Origin: Mytilus trossulus
Taxonomy: Eukaryota > Mollusca > Bivalvia > Mytilida > Mytilidae
Direction of reading: 5' to 3'
Length of the DNA stretch: 64,000 nt
Assembly (NCBI RefSeq): GCF_036588685.1
Contig: NC_086379.1
Location: 14,865,862 to 14,929,861 of the forward strand
Part shown: in pieces, positions 1 through 12,800 of the stretch
How the letters are laid out: every line of letters starts with the position of its first letter
Position numbering within the stretch: the stretch's first letter is position 1
The notes under the pieces: model-generated
Seen by the model: only the letters and a program-made list of their open reading frames with translations
What the model was told of the DNA's origin: nothing
Database searches by the model: none
Position numbers and translations under genes: made by a program

Positions 1-670
1 ACAACAGCAGGTAAAACTACCATCGTATCATATACAACCTCAGAGGGTATGAGGTCAAAAGAGCCAGGTTCAACCATAGCAGGTATGACGTCCATCGTAT
101 CCGCTACAAACTCAGAGGGTATAATGTCAAAAGAGCGAGGTACAACCACAACAGAGATGACGTCCATCGTATCAGATACAACATCAGAGGGTATGATGTC
201 AAAAGAGATAGGCGCAACCACAGCAGTTATAATGTCCATCGTATCAGCAACAACCTCAGAGGGTATGAAGTCAAAAAGTGCAACCACAGCAGATATGGCG
301 TCAATCTTTTCAGATACAACCTCAGAGGGTATAATGTCAAAAGAGCAAAGTGAAACCACTACAGAGATGACGTCAATCGTTTCAGATACAACCTCAGAGG
401 GTATAATATTAAAAGAGCCAGGTGCAACCACAGAAGGTATGACGTACATCATATCAGCAACAACCTCAGAGGGTATGAAGTCAAAAGAGCAAGGTACAAC
501 CACAGAAGGTGTAACGTCCATCATATCTGATACAACCTCACAGGATATGATGTCAAAAGAGATAGGCGAAACCACAGCAGGTATAACGTCTATCGTATCA
601 GATACAACCTTAGACGATATATTGTCAAAAGAGACAGGTGCAACCACAGCATATATGGAGCCTTTCGTAG
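1..670 (+). repeat. Coding tandem repeat, 72-nt period
   Basis: Copies of ATGACGTCCATCGTATCAG start at 85 and 157, exactly 72 nt apart, and diverged copies continue to about 660. The period is a multiple of three, so the frame is kept. The array probably extends left of the window. Confidence 0.85.
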
Positions 671-805
671 CAGACACAACTTCAGAGTCCAGTGTCGGAG
701 ATGGTATCACAACAGTCGATACATTGTCAAACATACCAGATACAACTACTGCAGGTATCACTTTTAACGAAACAAGTTCAACTCAAAAAGAAGAAATTAT
801 ACAAG
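1..805 (+). CDS. Exon 1 (5' partial): 24-residue mucin-like repeats
   Basis: Frame 1 is open from base 1. It encodes about nine copies of a 24-residue (72-nt) unit of the form [23 protein letters not shown], one of them shortened, then a unique acidic/Thr-rich end. Donor ACAAG|GTATTG falls at 805/806, leaving phase 1, which matches the acceptor of exon 2. The open frame runs on to 849 only as intron read-through. Confidence 0.8.
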
Positions 806-3800
806 GTATTGTCTTTTTAAATTCTGTTTACAGTTTCATTACAATTTAATATCAAACAATATTTTGAGATTAAAAGCAAAAAAAGATGACAACATACTAA
901 TTTTGCTGCGTTCCAATCGGTTTTCATTACAAGCCTTCATCAGTATTTTAAAATATAATAAGCAAACAGAACCCACGTAATCTTTTATTTATGAGGCCAT
1001 ATGCATGCATGAAGTATCCACTGATTGTCTTGGATATATAAGGACATTTTTTTCCTAATGTTTGTGTTGTCTTATGTATCGTTGTTCTATCTTTAAATGC
1101 TATGTAAATATTTCACAAAATTTTCTTTTATTGCAAACCGATAATGATATCAATCCAAAAATAGAACAAAACAAGAGAGACGTATACTTGGACTTGTGAT
1201 TTTTCTATTTGGAACATACATAAAAATAGACCAGCTTCTAAATATCATGCCGTCCATTTACAATGCCACATTACAATACACAAGCACAAACGTTAAAGGC
1301 TTTGGAAAGAAAGATGATACAGTTATTAAAGAAGAAATATGACAATTATAGTACGAAGATTTTACAAAATATTCAAAATAATCACTAAAACACGATGATG
1401 GACAACTCAAATATCTATAAATATAACATGAAAATAAAAGTACATAGTTTTGCTGGTATATTATTTAATCAAGTGAATCGTTTATCAACGATGGTCGCAT
1501 GTAGAATCAAATTCAGTATTGATCATATCCCAAAACATTTTAGCATCCGCACTCATAACCACATTACCAATCTTGCACTAGTTAAAATAATCAATTGATT
1601 TGCCGATTATCATGTCATCGTATATATGTTTCATCAGCACGCAATTTGTAGAACAGGCACATCATTTATAATTGCAATACAAGAGAATTATGTATTTAAA
1701 TATTTGTCATATCTTTTACAATGACAATAATTAACATTTGTTATATATTGCAAAAAAAACAAACACAAGGCAATATTACAGTAAGATTGACCATTACGAT
1801 AACATAAATATTTCGACAAGTTAAAAACAAACCTACTCAAACTGAGCAACATGCATCAACTGTATATAACGGTTGAAACAAACCTAACAAAATCATATAG
1901 TAAGTATGTGTTTTTATGTGTACATTGTAGCTATGTTTATATTGTTGAGTAAATTGTCAATATATGTTATTCGTATGCTGTTCACACGATAAAAAGAATA
2001 ACACACACGAAAATATTCTGGTCTATTAAAGATATAATAGAACGATAAAAGAAGGTTATAATAGTTTTATTTGACTATTTACTCTAATATTCAAATATAT
2101 TCTCAGTCAATTTAATTTTAACGTATCACCAAAAAGTGCAAAATAAAAAGTCAAGTAAGAGAGAAAATTTACTTTAAAAACATACAGTAAACCACTATTT
2201 GGAGTATTACAAACGTCTATTAGGACGTCTTAAACATATTTGCCATTTAAGTGCTATAGTTGTAAAAATGTTTGTTTCAGCAATTATGAGATGTGTTATA
2301 ATTGCCATTGAGAAAACTATCCACCATAGTTAAAATGACGAAGATAAAACCCATATGTTGTGTTAAGAAGGAATACACATGTACTTATTGATGTTCAGAT
2401 ATCGATACTCAGCTGCAATGATTTATTGGGTTCTAGTAATGTGAATGTTTGATTATCGTTTATTCGATTATTCAGTATCGTTTAAACGTATTTATTTTCC
2501 TGTTATGATTAAGCAGTGCAAAATAAATGCGCAATGTTATCTCGAAGTACACCAGAAAACACACAAAAAATGATCACAGTAACTAAATTATTGATAGGAG
2601 TATTCAAGTTGCTACGGCAGGGTCAGCATCTCATGTAATGCACAATTCAGTGTGTATACAAAACCTATTTCTGCAAAATGCAAATGGTTGTGAACAATAA
2701 GATTAGTAGTAAAAATTCCAATAAGACAAACTTGGTAGCTTTCAAAAAATTAATTCCTTAATTGAGGCCATTTCGATATATAAAATATTCGGATATTTAA
2801 ATCAAGAATTCATCGAACAATTTGCATATGGTAAATAACACTCTAAAACTAGATGCCAATGTTGGGGCGTTTGTGTGATGTGGAAAGAAACGGGTGAGGT
2901 GTACAAAACTTAAACTACTCCAAGTAGACATAAAAAGATGAATTCCTACAAACTTATTTCACCGTATATATATTATATAAGCCTTGACTGTTAAATGGCT
3001 GAATTATTTAATTGATTGATTGATTGTTGGTTTACGCCGCAACTATTTATGCACTTTTTGGAAGGCTAGTAAAAGAGATAGGGTTTGGATTTACTTTCAG
3101 ACACCACTACGGTAGAAATACCATTAGTTTCAAGTTCAGTAACTTCTTATCAAAATGACGCCACTCATTATACAGAAGAGAGAAACATCATTTCTACTAA
3201 AGATACGACATATCACGAAAGTATATCTAGCACAACATTTAAGCCCTTCGCATCAGAATCTGAAACAACTGCATCCGTTGCAAGGGACTACACTGCTAGT
3301 TCCACAGCAGGTTACACAGAGAATAGCGTAGAAACCGATATAGCACAATCAACTATCAATTATGGTAAGATGTCTACGAGTCAAGTTAACTCATTGACTT
3401 CTTCAGTATCTGCAGATGTAACATCAAATAGAATATCGACCGTAGAAGACCGGGAATCTACTGATCAAAGTACAGGTAGTACCACACAGACAACCCTAAA
3501 CATAGGAGGAACCACTGAATCTTCAATTCATACAACTTATTCTGTTATCACTGACGATGAAAGCAGCACTATGAAAAATACAAACCAACGTACCACAGCG
3601 TTTATGTTAACTTCCATTTCTACCAGCAACGTTAATATAGACTTGGACAGGAACACAACAACTGATACCAACGAACATTTAACGAGTGAAAATGATATAA
3701 GTACTACAGGCAATGAAACAACTGTTGATAGACATACTACACATTCAGCTGGAAGCAGTTTAAGTTATGTTGATGAAATGACTACAATTGTAGATGAGGA

Positions 3801-6800
3801 CACATCTTCAAGCTCTACAATTAGAACAAGCGTTGCTGGAATTTTCACTTCAGAAAATTTACAAACTACTGATATAAACAGAATAAGTACAGAATACGCC
3901 GGTGATACAGTTACATATGTAAACGGTTATACAAATCTGCAGTCCAGTAAACCTGGAGACCATGCTGGTGACACAACACCTGTTACTATCCAGCATGCAG
4001 TAATTAAGACATTCACAAGTGAGTACAATACTATTTTAAGTACCTCTGGCGAAACACTATCATCAACTGAAAAAAGTAACTTTGCTTTGAAATGACCACT
4101 GACGAAGATGAAGAAACCCACTCTTTCAGAAAATGGGACTTTCAAATATGTCAGTAATGATAATGCAACTTCATTTATTGATCAGAAAATGACTTCCAGC
4201 GATATAACAGCAAGAATTACTTCAGTTAATAGTAATGCCCATAGCAAATGGTAGTCGAAATCTTTTGAGGAAAACAATGACAATACAGATATCACTACTA
4301 ATATATCTACTACACGCACCAATCATCAAAGCTTTGATTATGAAACTGTAGGATCTATTTTACGACAGTTCTAACCCTAATGAAGAAATAAGTTTCAAAA
4401 TCAATAACGAGTTGAGAAACAGCTGGTATATATTCTATAGTTAAAATATAAGCGTCAGAATATTCAAAACGTTTATCAGCAATTCACAAAGTGTCAAAAT
4501 AAAACATACACGGCTTACATAATACTTGAGGCGTAAAGAGTATTCTATTATATGTTACACAAAAATGTATGTTTGTGTTTGGCAAATATGTATTCATAGA
4601 AGTCAAATTAAACATTTTGAAAAGATCACTTTCAATTATGAAAATTAGTATAAAAACTCATAGAAACTTTCCAGTTCGAAAAAACGACAATTAAAACGGT
4701 TTATTTGTGTTAAATAAACAGTAATAATTTCTTCCAGTCATCATTCAAACATAATTCTAACACAATTTGTAATATTTTCAGATACACAAACAACCAAGAA
4801 TCTGCCAACCACTGACGACACGTCCAGAATAATAACTCAAACATCTTCATCAACTAATAAACAATCCACAGAAGAACATGCAATATCAACACCTTCTGAG
4901 ATGACCTCGGATCTGATTGAAACAGTTGTATTAACGACGGATGATATTGAAGCAACATCATTCTTTCCTAATGCAGAAACGACTTCAACGAATAATCAGC
5001 AAGAGAAAGGAACATCAACTAAAAACGAACAGACCACCGTAACAGGTTATGCTGAGTCGTATACAGAGCCAGAAACAAAAAATTCTTCCAGCAAATCAAA
5101 CACAGATAAACTTCGAACGACACAACATGATTTTGAAACATCGTCACAATCTTTACAAGAAACAGAACAACCGATAACTGAATTTCAATTTTTCAATAAT
5201 CCGACAACTAACACCAACACAATAACTAATTATCCGATGACAACAACAAAAACTACTGCCTCAAGAACTATTTCCAATGATCCGGCTACGACTAAAATTA
5301 CAACTGTTCCTTCTTATTCTGAAAATCAAAAGACATCAAATACAAACACTATTTCCAGAACAAAAATACCAAGTAGTATGATAACAGCAGAGATACCGAT
5401 ATCAACATCTACATTCGAAAGCGCCCTAACGACAACTACAATCCCAATGACCACTTCAGAGACATTTAGTAATCCAACTAAGACAGCAATTGCACTCTCA
5501 ACAACACCAACTACCAATAATCAAGTGACAGTAGCATCATCCCTTCCTAATACTTATACTTCTACATTGGCGATTTCTAACAGTGAAATGACAACTGAAA
5601 ATCATATTCCTACAGAAGCTTTCTTCGGAACTTCTACGATATCAAATGTCCCTGCTTCGTCAGAAAACCAACATTCATCAACAATTACTGTGGAAAAAAC
5701 GTCTTTCGAAGATATGTCGACCACATCTGAAGGACAAAGTAGAACGACAAAACAAGCAATAAATCTAGAAACTACAGCTCATACTTCTTCAGAAGATGAA
5801 ACCTCAGAGGTTTTTTATGCTACTACATCAAAAGCGTCGGCAGGAAACCAGCAATCATCAACAATTATTGTGAAAACAAGACCAGTCGAAGATATATCAA
5901 CCACATCTGAAGGACAAAGTAGAACGACAAAACAATTAATAAATCTAGAAACTACAGCTGCTACTTCTTCAGAAGATGAAACCTCAGAAGTTTTTTATGC
6001 TACTACATTAACGGCTGTGGCAGGAAACCAGCAATCATCAACAATTATTGTGAAAAAAACACCAGTCGAAGATATATCAATCACATCTGAAGAACAACGT
6101 AAAACAACAACACAAGCAATAACTACAGCTGATACTTCTATAGAAGATCAAACCTCACAAATTATTTATACTGCTACATCAGAGGTTTCCAACAGTGAAA
6201 CAACATCTGAAAATCTTGTTTCTACAGAAGCTTTGATCAGAACTTCTACGACACCAAAACTGCCTGCTTCGTCAGAAAACCAGCATTTATCAACAATTAC
6301 TTTGAAAACAACCCCAGCCGGAGATAAATCGATCACATCTGTAGGACAACGGAAAACGACAACAGAAGCAGTTACTGCAGAAAACACACCTGGTACATCA
6401 AAACATCAAACTGCAAAACTTACAGACGCTGACTTTACAGAAGGACTTACGACTGGCGGTGAGCCAACAGATAGATTAACTCACGCCACAACTGATTACA
6501 CAATTTTACACATTTTTAATAGTTCTGCAATGACCCCTCGTGGAAATGACTTTACCCTTTCACAAACTCTCACAACACAAGATAGTAAACACAATTCAGG
6601 TGATATGGTTGATAAATCTACTGTCTCTAGTGTTGATAATACACACATCGATTTTACTTCTGCCACTTATTCACAAAATGGGGACATAACTCAGGCTACT
6701 ACGAGTTTTCGAAATTTTATAAGTACTTTGACAAAAGAATTAAATACTCATGCAATAACAAATACTTTCAAAACTGGTATGAGTAGTAATTCATATGATA

Positions 6801-9800
6801 ATACATTCCCTGCTTTTTCAGAACCAAGTACATCAACACCATCCAATAATGAAGGTACGGAATCTTCAATCCCGACAACAAAACTCACAAGCTCTTTATC
6901 CGATGGTTCACAATCTACGGTTTCAAGACAGACGGCATACACCAAACTTTCATCACCAGCTGACATAACAACCCAACCGCCAGCAGATTTCTCTTCAGCA
7001 ACAAGTCCACATGTCACACGTATATCAGACTCTAGAGCATCATCCAGGGATAAGGAATTTACAACAAAGATGTCAACCATAGATTCGTTAAAAGACACGA
7101 CAAATAATTTGCAAACTACCATTACAACATCGAATTCAGATGTTATATCAAGTACCACTACGGAAAGTGAAAGCATTGAAACAACAGGCTTTGAAAAATC
7201 AACGTTTGATATTGAAAATGGTTATAGATCAAGCACAGTAAAAGTGGATATTTCTTCTGGCTTTCCATTACATACTGATAATACTGAAAAAGTTGTAAGT
7301 AATTCGATTACAACCGATATTAATAGAGTAACTAAAACATACACTACAGAGAATGTTCCTTCTTCGGCGTCAATTACCACTAGACACTTACATACTGACA
7401 CAACTGTAGGCTTTATTGATTCATCCTCACCTGAGATGTCACCAACTAAATATTCACAATATAAGGAAACATCCACTGCTGATTCCAGTACTTCCCGAAC
7501 GAAAAGTGCAATAGCCGATATATCATACACATCTCCCGTTGACACATCTAGTGTACCATTTGGTTCCAAAATTACATCTGAAGATGCGACTTTTGACTTA
7601 ACTGCGATCGTGACATCAGACAAAGAAATATCATCAGGCATTACCGTTACCATTACAGATAGTTCAGATAAAGAATCTGCATCTGTGAGTTCAGAAACAA
7701 TTGGAACTGTCTCTGGTGATTTGCCTTCGACAACAAAAGGTTATGTTGAATCGGAGTCGACAACTACAAAGTCATTTTCAGAGGAACCTTCTACGGTGGT
7801 GGTGTCTACAGAACCAGTATCTGACATCAAATCTCCAGAGGTTATAATTACAGCGTTAAATACTAATGTACCATCCAAAAAGTTTGAGACTACATATTCA
7901 ACTACTGCTGTCACGTCTCAAGAGGTGGTAATTACTACTTTAGGCAGTGATTCACTGACCACAGTGGATATTGTTTCACCATCGGATGTTGAGACATTAT
8001 CTCCTAAAATGACATCTACAACAACAAAAACTGAAGAGCCGTCTACAGATGTAATAGCAACAACGTTAAAACCCGAGGTTTCCTCTATAAAATCAGTGTC
8101 TTCAGAGTCAAATACTGAGTTAACGTCACAAGAGGACATTATTACTAGAACGACAACAGAAGGGCCGACAAAGACAGTGCAGACTGCAATTTCGTCAGAG
8201 ATGACGATGCATACAGCAACAAGTACTCCAGTTTCATTTGCAGTTAGTACTCCAAATGTCAAAGCAGATTCCACAGAGGTATATGTTTCAAGTGTGAAGG
8301 ATAATTCAATATCTGGTGCAACTTCTCCATCGATTCAAACTACATATATTCATGAACAGTTTGTGTCGGATACAACAACAATGAGTAATGGTGCCTCAAC
8401 AAGCACAACGATAGACACATTTTTATTTTCTGACACACCTTCTGTAGATCCAGCTGTTTCGACATCAAGTAGTACGCCGAAAATAGGGTCAAACACAGGT
8501 GCATCTTCTCTAGGTAGAGGCGGAACAACTTTAGGTACTGGTCCTTTCTCGTCAGAAATATCAAGGTCAACTACTAGTGCTGGAGGTATATCATCGGAAA
8601 TAACATTTACAGCTACAGCGTCGCAACCTACAGATAGAACAATTGTGAATTCTTATACACAACAGCCGACTGGACGCGAATTTTCTGCAACAGACAACAC
8701 TCATACTCGTTTGGCTGATGTAACAGATGTAACACCGAGCTCTGAGACGACGACTGATGAAACGTATAGCAGTAAAACAAGGGACTTATTGTCTGTAGAA
8801 TTTACAGCTTCAACATCTTTTAAAGAGACGGATACAGCAGAAACTACTGATGCAATGGAATCGAATACAAAAACATCGTCTTCAGAAGTAGAAACTGTAA
8901 CATCAACTGGTAAGACGACTTCCCAAAAGACGGAAAGTACAACATCCATTACAACTGCACCTACCCAGGAGATGGAGGTTACTACATTAATAAGCAAAAC
9001 TCCCTCTGATGCAACTCATGAGGTTGACGGTACAGTATCTATTATAAATGCACTTTCGACAAAATATGAGGAATCAACGTCTGCTATACCGGTACCACCT
9101 TCAAGTCAAGAGGGAACCACCTCAATAAATGACACACCTCCCATAGTGACAGATGATGCACAATCAATTACTCAGACATCTACTAACAAAATGGATATAA
9201 CAAAGTTTGTGACTGGCACGCCGTCTTTGAAAACTGAGAATGCAGTATCAGTTACACAAACATCGTCACAAGGATTAGATGTAAGAACATCGTCAACCTA
9301 TACACCTTCGGAGGACTCATCATTAGCAAATAGTAAAGCATCATCACAGAGGAATACTGATGTTTCTTTATTTCCCATTGTTGCTACATCAATAAAGCCG
9401 TCTTCTGAAAAGACTGAAACCACTGTTACCGTTTCAAAGGTTTCAACTTTTCAAGATGAAACTGCTGTTTCAACTCATACCGCATATGCTACAAAGCCGA
9501 CTGTACCATCAAGTACTGGACCATCTCTGCATCAGGTTACATTACACACTGAGATGACTTCTATAGACAATGACGAGGAAACATCTACAGCTCATTATCA
9601 GACAAGTTCTAAAATGGCAACAACTACAACACCAATCACTGATTTAGAAACCTTTACCATGATTAATGAACCGTATTCGAGTACAGAGGCTACCACATCA
9701 GATATTGCGACTACATTACTACGAACTGAAATATCTTCCTCTGAAGTTACACCTATTACATCAAACAGCCAGGCAGCTTCCCAAAAGGCAGTAACTACAA

Positions 9801-12800
9801 CTGCTAGCACTTTGAAACCTCCCGACTCTTCAGTTGTAACATTTAGCGAAACATCTTCCAAAGACGTATCTCCTACAACTTCGAATACTCGTGTGCCATA
9901 TATTGCGACTTCGACACCAAATACATTTACAGTTTTAACAGATACGTCTGATGTTTCATCAAATACTATGCAACATTCTTCCCATAAATCTAGTGGAACA
10001 ACTAAAGCTATTGTATTTTCAGAAAGTACATCTTCGACATCTAATGTTGGAGATGAATTTACCTCTAAGGAATTATCGGCAGGGACATCTACATCTACAA
10101 ATGAAACACCGTATTCTAGAGAATTGTCAACAACAATAAGGACTGTACCAACTTCGTCAGAGGTAACAAAACGTACGACAAGCATTAGTATGGTTTCATC
10201 AGGGGTAACTTCACAATCCGAAATTGATGTATCTTCCTTTGAGGCAACCGCTTTATCACAAGAGCATACATCGGGAGAAACTTCAACACATAGTAAATTG
10301 TCATCTTCTGCGGCTTCATATAAAACATCAACTACAAAAGCAATCGAAACAGAGGAGCAAAATACAAGATCAAGTTCTAAAGTCCTTTCTACAGTTGATA
10401 CTGCTACAACATCAAGTAGTGATGGAATATCTCTAACAGACGCTACTATTACAAAGTCAATCATCAAAGGTACACAGCCAGATACAACACATATTGAAGA
10501 GATTTCGTCGCAAGGTGCCACTTCTACATTACTTGGTACAAGTGCACATTCTGTAATGATTACTACTATACCATATACTGATAGGTCGCCTGATCATTTG
10601 ACGAATACAATATCGAGTACTGTCATCACTTCTCAAAACGTGGAAGCGACATTGGGCACAGAAACGCCCTACCCGGATACTACTTTTCAACCTTCTGACG
10701 ACGGAGCAACATCATTTAGTAAGACAACATTCAAAGATACTTCTGCTTCAATTGATAGTACAGACGATTCAAATGTTATGTCCACAGTTTATTATACGGT
10801 TACCAATTCTAAAAAGGAAACACAAACAACCTCAGCCACTGAAACAGTGTCTGATGACAATGAAATTGTAACATCAACTTTTAAAGTTTCTAAGGATGGA
10901 AAAAGTGTAACACCAGTTGTTGAAGTATCATCTACACTTCAGTTTCAAACTCCTTCAGATGAAACTTATCTCACCAATTCAAGTTTATCAACTGATATGT
11001 ACACATCTGACAAACATATATCATCAGGGTTGACATTTAGCACGGAGACGTACACTGAAAACATGAAATTGTCTCACGACCAGACGTCAACGTATTCCGA
11101 AACGGCGGATTCAATTGTTTTAAATGAAACGAACACAGTGGGTACCACATCATTAGACATGTCCACTGTCACAGAAAAGGGAACTACAGGGACATCTGTT
11201 ACATTACAGACACAAGCTGAAACCAATCCTGTTACTGTTCAAAATTCCATAACAGATGAATATGATACAACAGCTGTATCCTCAATCACAAATGAAATAC
11301 TAACAGATGGCATTGCGACACAAGAATCTTCAATTTTCACAGAAGAACACACTACCGCAATGTCAACTAGAGTAGACGATAACACGATGACGTCAAATAT
11401 TTCAAACACGATACAAGGAAGTACAGAAAAAGTATCAACTACAGCACTTACTGAAACATCAACTAGTAAGATGACAGTCACAGATTCAGGGACTACAAAA
11501 GGCGCAGAGACATTAAATATAACACATATTTCATCTTCCGACATAACAGCAAAAACAAGTGTTACTCAATCAACCACATCATACTCCAAGGAAACAACAT
11601 ACGATGAGACATCTAATTCTTCTGACACTAGTATAGCAACAGAAAAACCGACCAACACGACTTCAAAATTAAATAAATATACGGAAGATGCATCTTCTAT
11701 TGAAATGATCACACAAACCACAGTGGATACCCCTACAACTTCTGACGCCACACAAACAACTGTTGGTACCACTACACCTATTTACGCCACACAAACAACA
11801 GGGGATACCACTACCTCTTCTGATACCACACAATCAAATGTGGGTACTACTACCACTGCTGACGCCACACAAACAAATGTGGGTACTACCACCACTATTG
11901 ACGCCACACAAACAGTTTTGGCTACCACTACCGCTTCTGACCCCACACAAACACATGTGGCTACCACTAACACTTCTCATGCCACAAAAACAACTGTAGA
12001 TACCATTACCACTCTTGGCACCACACAAACAACTGTAGATACCACTTCCGCTTCTGACGCTACACAAACAAATGTGGGGACCACTACCACTTCTGACGTC
12101 AAACAAACAACAAAGGGTACTATAAATACTTCTGACGTCGCACATACCACAGAGGGTACCATTACCATTTCTGACGCCATACAAACAACTGTTGATACCA
12201 CTTCCGCTTCTGACGCCACACAAACAAATATTGGTACCACTAACACTTCTGACGTCACACATGCAACTGTGGGTACCACTTTCAATTCTGACGCTGTACA
12301 AACAACTGTTAGTACAACTACCACTTATGACGCCACACAAACAACTGTTGGTACCATTACCACTTCTGACGCACCACAAACATCTGTGGGTATTACCACT
12401 ACTTCTGACGCCACTCATACAACTGTGGGTACCACTTCCAATTTCGACGCCACTCAAACATCTGTCGGTATTACTACTACTTCTGACGCCACAGAAACAA
12501 CTGTTGGTACCATTACCACTTCTGACGCAACACAAACATCTGTGGGTATTACCACTACTTCTGACGCCACTCATACAACTGTGGGTACCACTTCCAATTT
12601 TGACGCCACACAAACATCTGTCGGTATTACTACTACTTCTGACGCCACAGAAACAACTCTTGGTACCACTACCACTTTTGACGCAACACAAACATCTTCG
12701 GGTATTTCCACTACTTCTGACGCCACAGAAACAACTGTGGGTCCCTTTACCACCTCTGACGCAGCACAAACATCTGTGGGTATTACCACTACTTCTGATG

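Noticed and set aside
1395..1598. 67-codon plus-strand frame in intron 1
   Set aside because: Short, no family pattern, no suitable splice sites, and exons 1 and 2 already join in phase.
4040..4076. Alternative exon 2 donors at 4040 and 4076
   Set aside because: Both keep phase 1, but neither matches the donor consensus as well as GTGAGT at 4019. Not excluded without RNA.
9598..10521. 307-codon minus-strand frame (and similar ones between 6166 and 11772)
   Set aside because: Antisense of ACA/TCA/GAA-rich codons rarely yields stops, so long antisense frames are expected across a Thr/Ser exon. No family features.
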